Shown here piece after piece: positions 11,501 to 23,500 of a stretch of DNA of 64,000 nt. The stretch covers positions 16,060,501-16,124,500 of the forward strand of contig OY727094.1 in the NCBI GenBank assembly GCA_963402885.1. Direction: 5' to 3'. The stretch is from Antedon bifida (taxonomy: Eukaryota > Echinodermata > Crinoidea > Comatulida > Antedonidae). A model generated the notes under the pieces. The model worked only from the letters and a program-made list of their open reading frames with translations. It was not told the origin of the DNA and did not search any database. A program made the position numbers and the translations under genes. Every line of letters begins with the position of its first letter. Position 1 is the first letter of the stretch.

Positions 11501-14500
11501 AGCGCGCGTACGCATGCGTTATATGCGCTACGCATGCGTTATATGCGCTACGCATGTAATTATATTGCCATATGATGAAATATGACCTGAAATTTATGAG
11601 TACTAAATTTTGTTTAAAAGTGATTCATGCTTGTGAAGATATGATTACAAACGTGATTTCATTAAATCGCGCGTAGACCGCGTAATTTATGATTGCGCAC
11701 CGTGAAAACATAACCACATCGATTCCTGGCCATAAGGAATATACTCTGAAAAATTGACTTAGCTAGATGAAACTGATGCCAAGATAATTCACGGACAAAA
11801 TAGTGCTAAGGAAAGAATAAATAAATAAAGATTGTGACAGAATCAAGAGGTTATATGCATGATAATGCATATAACCTAATAAAACAAGTTGTGACATGAC
11901 AGTGCATGAGTCAGAGTGAATTTTAAATTTGGAGTGGAGTTGTGGCTTGGTGGTTATGATGCTTGGCTACCAATTCAAAGGTTCTGGGTTCAAGTCCTGT
12001 CATATGTCAGGATTTTTTCTAATGACAAATTACAACTCCACTCCCAAAGACTTGTAATAAGATTTTGTTTATGTAGAGCATCTTGTGTATGTTTGTCTTG
12101 TGAACATGAGTGCTACCTTTAAGAAGGATAGTGAATTAATTGGCTTATGGCTATCCTTGGCACTTTGCCTAAATATATAATTAGAAATAAATAAATAAAT
12201 AAATCATCTATTTTGGTTGCAGCATGTATCTGAATATAGTGAATACTTACAAATATCCTGCGTTGTTTCTTTCAACATTTCTTTGTTACTGGCATCTGGT
12301 GTACACACTGTTGTTTTAACCATTGCATCTGTTATCATATGCAATGGATTAAACCTATGGCAAAATTACATTATATAATTCAGAAAAGAATGTTTGCATT
12401 AATAATCTAGAGACAGAAAATAATTTGATTACATTGTTTTTATGTTGCATTAAAATCTTATTTTAAACCCTCAACATACCCAGAACACTAAAGGGCCAAA
12501 TACTTTAATCAAACAACAATTTTAATAATAGTAAATTTTCATATATAAACTATATTCTTACTCTTTTACATTGTGATATTTAGATTATTTATGTTTAGAT
12601 TACTTGTAAGGATCCCAATAAAAATAAGATATTTAATCTATTTTGGCTAGCTATGTGTATGGGTGACCGGAATACAAGCTTTGCTTTGATGGTCACTCTC
12701 ATCAATATTTGCCATGTATTTTGATATTATTTTATGGTAAAATAAATTGAAACTATTCAGGAAAAATGTTTCAATGTCTTATTCTTGTAATGGATCCTAC
12801 AGTAACAACTGTATGTAACAGTTTAAGAGCCATTGTCAAAGATTTGGTGGCAGATGTAAAAAAATGGATTTAGCTCAAATTTTTACCATGAATAGACATT
12901 TCAATAAAAAGCATATCTACAACATTCATTTTAATTTTTAGCCTCCGTTGCCATGACAACGGTCAATTATCCAAATTTTGATGTTTTTGCCATTTTTCAC
13001 AGATTTTCTATAGTGAAAAAGTACAAACTTGTATACTTATTTTAACTAAAAATACTTACAGTATACAGTTTTTGTTTATTGCAGTGTAAACAACATGTAT
13101 TGAGTTCCATTTAATGTAGAAAAAAAAAATTTACAAAATGGAGTTTGGTTGATACCATTATTTTAAAAAGGGGTGTTTTTAAAAAATATTTTTTTTATAA
13201 AAGTATACCTCATAAACGTACCTATAACTTCCAAAGTGGTGTTTTTATATCAATGAACTTTTGTAATTTGATAGTCAATAGGTTTGTCAACAATAAATCA
13301 CGAAAAAAACACTGGGGTAAATTTTGTACATAGGTTTCGTGTTGCCAGGAAAATACGAAAAATACAAAAAAATACAAACAAAATATCAACAAACAAAACA
13401 CATGAAACACAATTTAAATATGGCTAATACAATAATAAAATGTATATGTGGCTTGTCATAATGCTACTAGAGTCATACGAATAGTTTAGATAAAATATGA
13501 GAATGTGTTGCCAGGTTTATTTCAATTAATTGCCAGAAAAACAGTATTTTGCATTGAAATATTTAGTTGATGGAAAATAATGTTAAACTTTGAAATAATT
13601 GCGTCAATGGTTTTTATAAATTTTTACATCTATTTTGTGTAAAGAGATACAGAAAGATCTCCCAAAAAATCTGACCTTGTAAATAGGTCATTTGAGGTCA
13701 AAAGGGGTCAGAATGCAAAACAGGACAGGTCCCCACTTTACTACAACTATTAATGTTTAATTTAAAAATAAAAAATACAAGATAGTTCATAAAAAATTCT
13801 CAACAATTTTTATTTTTTACCTATTGTGTTACCTTAGCAACCATTTTTATGTGTAACTAAGGAAAGTAATTTTGAAAAAAAAACGTAAAAAATGGCGTTT
13901 TTATGAATACAAAGAATTTATTGCATTTGTAATTTTTCTCAATTTTACTTCTACTGCATTCTAATAATCTTAAAGTGATGACAAACTTGACCTTGTAAAT
14001 TCATTCATTTTGAGGTCAAATGAGGTCAACATTTTACCATAGTAACTGTTTCTATGCTAAAATATTTTTAAAATAAGGGGTTTTTTATAAATACAAAACA
14101 TTTTTTCTACATAGTTTTACATTTCTACTACCAAATTTACTTTAAATACTGAATCCTAATAATCTCAGAAAGAAAGTCTTGACAAATCTGAATAAAGGTA
14201 AAAAATTGACCTTTAGTGTTATCTTAAACCTGTTTACGTAACTAAGGATATTTTTTTTAAATAAAATATGGAGTTTTCATGAAAAAAAAATTGTATTTTA
14301 CATATTGAGGTCAAATGACATCAACATTTTACCTATAGTGTACTGTAGCAACTGTTTCTATACGTAATTAAGTACCATATTTTTAATATGGGGTTTCATG
14401 ACTACAAACAATTGATTACATAGCTTTACTACCTTTTCCCAAATTTACTTACCTACTGAATCCCAGAAAATGTCTGACCTTGTGAAAGGGTCATTTGTTG

Positions 14501-17500
14501 GGTCAAATTATGTCAAAATGTATTATTTATGTTATCTTAGAACCTGTTTCTATGCGTAACTAAGGATAATTGTTTTTTTAAATACAATTGAACCTCCCGT
14601 AAGTGGCCATCCTCGGGACCTGGAAAAGTGGCCGCTTACGGGTGGTGACCCCTTACGGTAGGTTCTGCCGATAAAGGGCCAAAATCACGTATTATGGCTA
14701 TATACGATATTCTTAACGAAAAGAGCCTCTCAATTTTCCATCTAATTGTATTATTATTTATAATCAGGTGGTTTAGTATTTTTTAGCATTTTTAGACAAA
14801 TTTTAAAAGCTTTTATCATATGAAAAATGGTCGGTCAAAATCTGTGTAGTTTTCTCATCTCTTCACAGTAATGTTTTTAAAACCGCTTCGAAATAAAGCT
14901 AATATATAAAGAAATACAATAAACATGGACCTCTAATTCATAGGTCCATGCAATAAGTATCACATTTTTCGGGTGGCCGCTTACGGGAGGTCATTTATCA
15001 TACAAAAAATCTCATTTTTAGTATAAAAAGGTGCCCGCAGCTGCTTACGGGAGGTGGCCGCTTACGGTAGGTACCAAATGCACTAATTAGATAGAACAAA
15101 CAGGCTTTTCAAAGTGCATTCGTTAAGGGAGGTGGCCGTTTACGGGAGGTGCCCGCTGTAAATAAAATATGGGGTTTTCATGAACAAAAATAATCACAGA
15201 ATCCTTACGAATATGACCTTGTGAAATGGTAATTTGAAAATGCTAATAAGGGATGCCTACTAATAATCTACAAATTTAAATTTGTATAAGATAAGTATGA
15301 AAAATCTAAAGAATATCTCAATTTTAGACCATAGTAACTGTTGCTATGCATAACTAAGGGAAATTAAATAATTATCAGATAATTATTAATTAATAATTAC
15401 TACTGAATCCAACCATCACAGTAAAAAAAATATAGAATTTAAAACCAATATTTAATATAAAGTGTGATATTTTACATGCTGACCTTAAATGAAATGAAAT
15501 TTCACATCAGAGCTTCAATATTTGTTATGTAGCATTAACATATCTGAGTATATCATTGACTTTTGATTGGTTCAATTTTGGGGAGGGGAAAGTGGTAGAT
15601 CCAGGAGTTTTAAATAGTTAGGGGGTTGGAGACGAGGGTCTAAAAACTTAACTTTATGTCCTATCTTTTGTATTGCAATTTTTAACTTGGGGTGGGTGGG
15701 GGCTTGGAGAAAGGTGGAGGGGGTGGGATGGAGGAGTTTGAATCGGTCTATTGGTTGGGGCGATGGTAGCGGCAGTGTGGGTTGTGCTTGAATGCATGAA
15801 TTTGACACTCTATAGTGGATGACCGACCAAAGTGTTGCAGTTTATCTTTTTGTGGTTATTGTCGGGGTAAGGGGAGGTGGGGTGGGGGTGTAGTCGGAAG
15901 TGGTGGTGGATGGGCATGTGGGGTCTGTTTAGGTTAGCAAATAAAAGAAGTAAAAAAATGAAAGAGGAGCTTCAAAATAAGAGATGAGTAATCTGTTGCA
16001 AAGGGAAAAAAAATCACAACGATATGATAATTTATTCAAATTTACAGAGGATAAACCTATAAAATGACATTAAAACTGGGAATTACAGAATCTATAATTA
16101 AAAATATTGGTTTTTTTTCTCACAACTAGAACTATATAAAACATTAAGAATTTTTCTGACAAATGAGTTTCAAATCAGATAACCAAAGAAAATAAAATGT
16201 TTTTACCAATATACCATGTTTTTTTTTTATAAAAATGCCTATGTTTCTCGCAACACTGCTTGTAGATTTTTAAAATACCCCAGTATTTTATTTTAGAAAT
16301 CACTTATTAAACATTAGAACTACCTATTTGTAATAAATCAGCTAAAAAAAAACACCACTTTGGGCGTTATGGTGAAGTAAAGTTTAGTTGCATTTAACAA
16401 TTAAAAAAAAGTGAAAAACACCCCTTTTTAAATAAATGGTATCTCCCAAAGTATGAAATCAAAAATTTAAAAAAAATATGAAACAGGTACACAATGCATT
16501 GTTATTATGCATACACTAATTATTTTTTATAATTAAATGAACAAAACAAAAATACCGTTCATCAAAGTAGTACCAATATCCATTTTAAAAAACCTTAAAA
16601 AAGGACAAAATTTGTCAAAAACACAAATTTGGCCGTTGCCATGGAAATATATGTGTGAAATAAAAAATACTTCATATTTGATTTCTCTCAACACATATAT
16701 AGCCATGTGCAAAATTTGAAAGAAATCCATTTTTTTGAGTCTGCCACTATTTTTGATATTTCTTTGATTCTTACAGACAATGGCTCTTAAGTGGTTAATG
16801 TAATAGTTGTAATTGATATAAAGTATGCTTACTCTTTTCCTAAAAGAGAATTGATAGTAGAAGTTTTTCCAACATTCTCAAGTCCTACAAAAATAGTTCT
16901 TCCTTGATTAAACTCTGTTTGCCCTTCTTCAAGTGCATTTTGAAATGCTTTCACCGCATCAGGTCCTCGTGCCAATATCTCCTCTGGAACATGCACATCT
17001 TAAAAACAAAATATAAGGTACAATAATTATTGTATAACTTCCTGTTTGTTTATATAATACAGGATAGCAATTATACTCTTTATAAATTGAACAGTTTAAT
17101 ATGCACTAAGAATGTCTTATGAATACCTCAATCATTACTTGAAATAAATTAAGGTCATAATAGCAGAGTACAAAGATGAAGGAATAATCTATATAGAATA
17201 ATATACTTCAGCAATTCGTCACGAAAAACAGATGACCGATTTTCATCAAATGCAACAATTTGATAAATATGTGGTACTAATAAGGTATATGCCAACACTT
17301 AAGCTTATAAGCCGATGCTCACAAATGCGACCAAAATTTAGACTTAGACATTTCTGCATATTCAAAAGTTTTTACATTTATTATTATAAACACACAGAAT
17401 ATTGTTACAAAGCCTTTAAGAACCTTATAAATTAGAGAGTTCAGTCATTCTGAAGGCTATCTTATGGTTTTATTTACTTACTTTCAATTTTATCAGCCAC

Positions 17501-20500
17501 ATCTTTTTCCCCAGCTTTCCTGAGAGCTGCAACAAGTTCTGAACGCATGGACTTCTTAGTAACCTTAGCTGCCCATGCGTTCAACATGTTGTAAGTCATT
17601 TGAGCCTTGCCTTTAACTGGTAGTTTCAATGAATTTATATCTTCTTGTGTCATTCCAAGATTAACTGCTATTAGTTCCCATTTATTGTAGGCGTTACTGG
17701 CAATGTATAATAATTCTTTGGTTGTAATATCTAAATAAAATAAGATATATATATTATACTGTTTATAAAATATTCTAATAAATCCTAAAATATTAGTATT
17801 TTGTTAGTTTGATTGGCACCTACCCTTCTCAATTTCTAGATCTAAATTACCCAAATGTAATTTTGTGAAATGTTATAAAACTTTGTCTATAGTTGTTTTA
17901 TAATTTGTAATCAAAATAATAGTTCAATCACACTAAACTCCTTTTTATTTCTTAAATGTAAAAGAACATTTAAATCATTTTTCCAGTTTATGTTTTATAT
18001 ATTGTGAGAATACCAAACTTCTCCATAGCAAATAGAACATAAAAGATATCTAATGTTATAGACCCAGATTAATTTTTTAATTCCTTTTTTTATTGGAAAC
18101 AATAGCCCTATTGAGAGGCATTGAAATTGAAGAATATTCATACCTGACGATGTCATTTCGATGTAAGGTAAAGGTCCACCTAAACAAGTAAAATGAATGT
18201 GTATATCAAGCTTTTTAGTGCAGAATTACAGATTGGAAATAATGTAGGATATAAAGGGCAAACATATTTTTTAATTACCTTTGGGACCAACATATATAGA
18301 TATTTATAACAGAATTAGTAACACACAAAATGGAAGAAGAGATAAAATGCACAACTGAAACCGTAACACATTGGCATGCCATGAAGTACCGTACGCCTTG
18401 TGTTAGATAACAAACCTAACGCTGCGAGTCTGAACATACCCTGTGCCAACAGTATTTGAGATGAGCTGCTATTTGAATCAATCAACTTTTTTTATTATAA
18501 ATCAATTTTTTTATTTGTTTGATTATAGGACTGACAACATATACTACAGGATAAAAATTGATCATTAACTCTATTTTTAGAAGTTCATTCTTTTATTTGA
18601 GGCACAAAGTGTTTTTTAACTTACCATTCAAAATTGCAAGTATTTCTTTTTTCTTCTGTTCACCTTCGTATTTATCGCACACATTTTCATTATAGATATC
18701 AAATGTGGACTTTCCATTCTGACAACCAAAGTGTTTGTGATTTAAAATAACAATATTAGCAATTCTAGTTATAAGCATAAGTTATGATAAATCCTTCAGC
18801 TACTATACTCTTTTTAAAAAAATTTAAAAATTCAGCCTATTTTCATAATTTGCAAGAATTAAAATACTAAACCAAAAGTAAGCCAAACTAAATAATACTA
18901 ATAGGTAAAATAACCCTGGCCATTAAAAAAAATCAAATTATGACAGACTAAATAAATATATTTCATAATAGTTATGCAAATTCTAGATATTTCAAATAAT
19001 TTCAATAACTTTACTATTGGGCATATCTTGGAAAAAATATGCCACTGGACTAAATCTACTTCCACTCAGTGCGATTTTATGCATTAATATCACTAAACCC
19101 ATTTTCCACGATATTTTTGCCAGGGTGCTGGACACGTTAATCCAAAGCACGATGTGAAATCAGCTGAAATAAAATATTTATGGGGTATTTTTTTCCCAAA
19201 ATAATTTCATAAACCATATAATAACCACACATGCCATTAGATTTAAACTAATTAAATACATGCTCTGAAAGAATTTGACCCAAAAAATCATTTTTGGTCT
19301 AAATCATCTTACTAAAATAGTCCAAAAGTAACCTGCATCTGAAATAAATGTTAATGATGAGCAACTGAGAAGATAAATTTAATATCAAATGATATGTCAA
19401 CAACTATAATCTAAAGAAATATAGAACAAATACTTATGTAGTTTCAATATTTATATTATATGTATTTAATTATATAACATATACTTCAGTATACAGTTAA
19501 ATATGAAACTAAAAGTAAAAATAATGGAAGCATGCTGTTTAAACAATTCAATTTAGATTTACAATTTAACAATACAATGTGAATACTGTAATGGAAAAAT
19601 AAAAAAGAAATGTTAATAACTATAAATATATACTATATTCATTTTAATATTTCTGTATAATCATTCCATCAAACAAATATACTGTACATGTGAGGAGGTG
19701 GATGGGCAATAGACTGCTCGAGGGTCAGACAAGAAGAAAATAGCCTGTAATATTTTCAATGATAATTCTCCTGAGGAAGATCAAAGCATATTGATCGAAA
19801 CATCGAGAAACTTTTTTTCAGAACTTATAAACATGGTGTACCGCAAACTTGATATCAACAGATAATAATAAAAAACCTTTTTGTTTCTATTTGCTATATT
19901 TTATATAACTTTAAAAAAAAAAGAATAGAACTAAACTTTATTATTAAAATAATTGCATTGCAGTACTTAATAACAAACTAACCTTATTTTTCTTGCAAAT
20001 GTCCATACGTCCTTCCTGTATGAAGAACACAAAGGCATTTTTGTGCTCTTCATAAGTAAGCTTTGCTCGAGCAATTATATGCAGAGCGTTGTCTCCATTC
20101 TTGAAAAAAGTGAAAAAAAAAACAAAGTGCACAAGCTGTACTAATACTGTGAATATTATATTTTGATTGTACATACAACCCTTTAGTAAAAACTCTCCAA
20201 TTTCATTCACGAAACATGGATGATTTATAAATGATATAATCAAAACCTACTGAATGTTTACCATTACTTATCTATCATTTGATTGATTATATTGATTGAT
20301 TATATTTACTGAATGCAAAAAGAGCATATTTATTTAGCAAGATATCTGGAGAGCAAGATATCTGGAGAGAAAAAACCTTTTCATTTAAAGGACATAGTTC
20401 TTTAGTGAAATTTCAATATACTTTGCAAATTGCAGACGATAAAAATGGTATACTTGGATATCAGTTATAATACTTTATGATTGATTCAGCTTAGAATTTT

Positions 20501-23500
20501 ATTCATTATAATGCTATACAAAAGCTTCTTGTCAGCTTTTTAAACTATTTTACATCAAATCTTTTTGAATCAAAAGATAAAATATTTGGTTTTATCTCAA
20601 TATCTCTATGGTTTTATATACTTTTTGCTCCAAGATTCTATAAATAGGTTGGTGAATTTACAGTGGAATCAATAATACCTACAATAATATCATGGCACCA
20701 GCCAGGTACAGATATAGGAAGTTTGCATAGAGTGTGGTACACAAATAGAATGCACTAATTTGAGGATAACAAATATAGGCCTAAAGAACATTTAACATTC
20801 AGGATTGAATGGTGGTAGCTGATCAACTTGGATTATAATATGGTAAAAAAAAATCCAGATTATTCTGTCCTAGTGATGGAGCGAAAGGGTGAGGGGGTAG
20901 GTGCAGCAAATAGTATAATCCTCACAGTATTGTGTAATATACCTGCATACACTGTGATATTTGCAATACGATGCAATAATACATGCATAATTATGTGAAA
21001 TTACTAGATAGACTGTGTATACAACTTACTTTGTTTTGCTGGTTCACATTAGAACCAGCATCAACTAATATCATACAGCATGCAGTTTGACCATAGGATG
21101 CAGCTAACAAGAGTGGTGAATTTCCATCCTAAAAAAATAGATTATAATATGTCATACAACAAACCTCTTTAGCAATGCACAGTAGAAGCATGACCATTAA
21201 TAATTGTGGTGCAATTTAAAGTATTTTAATATATATATATTGTTAGATTATTTAATTTAATCATGATCATAATAAAAAGTTTACCCAGTGAAGATATGCA
21301 TTATTGAATATTTTGAATGTTAAATGTTCTTTAGGCCTATATTTATAATTTTTTCAAAAATAAACATATTTTAATGTTTATTATGCAAACATGATGTTTT
21401 TCACCGCTATTATATTGTAAATATCTATATATTTTCGTATTAATATGTTATAAATAATATAAATAATCAAAACACATGACCATTGTAAAACTTTTGATGA
21501 AGTTTTATAAATTGCACTAAATGAATCAATGGTTAAAAATGTCTAAAATGGCATTTCAACTAAGTATTAAATAGGCTGTGTACATCATAAGTTAACAGTT
21601 TTTAGTCTCATTGAGCTTTTACTGTAGATCCATGATTTGGTAGACTGCAATTGTATTTTAAGAACAGCACAAAAATATAAATACAATTGAAAGTTTTTAA
21701 TGTAAATGATTTTAATTAAGATAATTTACATTGTCAGATCTCACTCTGAATACATTTAACCATTTCACATTAAACATCAGTGTGGTAAAAGACCTACTTG
21801 ACAAACAATAAATTATATAGACACATTTAATATTAAAAACTCATTATAATCTAGCATTTGAGCAGAGAAAAATTATTGAGAAAGGTTTTCATTTCATTTT
21901 CTCCTTGTCACCTTATTCAAGCTGTGACAATTGTATTATCATGGCTCTGCACAACCATGAACAAACATCAGAATGGTTGTCAATATTATAATTATTAATA
22001 AAGGACAAAATAAAATCTGATCCCATCATAATGCACTTTTATATGATGATCTAGCGAACTCAAGTAGAATAATATAGGTGGTTTCTTGTGTCTTGTGCCT
22101 TGTGTTGGAAGGCATTGGATAATAAGACACAAAAAGGTGTACAAGGGTGTCTTTAGCTGTGATTGACAGGCTGCACTATCAAAGACGGGTAGATGTTATT
22201 GTGTATTAAATAGTTTAAAAAAGAGATGATAGCATTCGGTTTATTCTAATTAAAAAAAGTGGTAGGTTAAAATAGGTTATTTGATAACGTTGTAGTTTTG
22301 TGGAATGAAACTATGTTATGGAATGAATCTACAAAGGCATAGTATTATGCGCTGTTTAAACACTGTATTCATGTTGGATAAGGTATTCAGATTAAGGTGT
22401 ATGTATATTCAGATGGTTAGTGTAAATCCCAAATTATTTTTTTAAAGCAATTTAATAATTATAAAAACTACTAATTCATTTTTTTTCAGTTTTATTCATA
22501 AATATATGTTTGATGTTCTTCTAAATTCAGTTTTGTGAGCATAAAATAATATCATGACTTGTTTTTGTATGCAATGTGTGACAATGCTCTATTATCACAC
22601 ATACCCAATTAATGAAAAGGGTGTTGCAAACTACAGAAAGCCACTAATCTCTTCTCTGTATTGACATCATGCTCTTATACTCTTTCATGGTTTTATACTT
22701 ATGCAACTTTGTCATTCTCTTATACACGATGTTAAATGCACCAGGGTTCTAGCACTGTCATTTTTTTTCTCTTTTGTGGCTTGAACTAGAACTTTTGTTC
22801 ATTCATTCAATGACATGATTAATACAGGTTAATCAGTAATATGTAATACAGTAGTTGTCATAAATCTACAATCTTCATAATCTATTTGATCATTGTTATC
22901 CAATATAATCCTCCTTTTTTTGTCATTGTTGTATATCTTAATCAATATAATATTTAAAAAAAAGACACAATTCAATCCGCAATGTGTTGTTGTTCTAAAT
23001 AGTGCATCTTTACAATCTGTTTAAATTGTTATTATCCAATGTAATTCTCCCTTTTTCTTTCTTTTTTCGTGTATTCTTTAACCTTTTTATCCATGTATAA
23101 TAATGTGTATATAAAACATTAAAAACAGCTGTAATTATTAAAAAAAAGCATTATATAATATAAACATTAAAAAGGTGTTAGCATTATAGGAATTGATAAT
23201 CAACTTAAATAGTATCCAGAAGTTTTTGCACACTGGCTGAATATTTAATTCAGATGGTATCGTAATATCAGGTATAGTATAGAGTCGGGGCCTGTCATCA
23301 CAATCACCATGGATATGTGACTTAGTAACACATATTATTTTCCTTTAGTATATATATTATTTTAACTTTGAAAGAATAAAATGGAGCTCAGGAGGCCATG
23401 CTTTATTTATACTACAAATAAAAGGATTTTATCTCTGTCCACAGCTTTTACACTATTACAGACTGACACGTCTCAAACTTTTGTGATTCATTTAAAAATA

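Larger units (their letters stand above)
10451..11877. mobile_element. 1.4-kb inverted-repeat element, non-autonomous
   Basis: Bounded by AGGTTATATGCATT at 10451 and its reverse complement AATGCATATAACCT ending at 11877, each next to a small palindrome (GTCATAGTGAC-like on the left, ATGCATGATAATGCAT on the right). There is no coding potential. It holds a tRNA-like block (10758-10826) and a short 20-bp tandem repeat (11509-11555). The inverted repeat is only about 14 bp, so the borders are moderately certain. Confidence 0.45.
12837..16786. mobile_element. 3.95-kb TTAA-flanked element with long diverged inverted repeats
   Basis: Starts GAGCCATTGTC after TTAA (12833-12836) and ends GACAATGGCTC before TTAA (16787-16790). 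The inverted similarity continues for roughly 0.5 kb inward: AAAAAATGGATTT with CAAATTTT, the CCATGGCAACGG block, then AAAAAGGGGTGTTTTT and CAAAGTGGTGTTTTT. TTAA target sites are typical of piggyBac and Kolobok transposons. No transposase is present, so it is non-autonomous. It contains a tandem array and a nested MITE. A further copy of its end is at 24286-24450. Confidence 0.75.
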
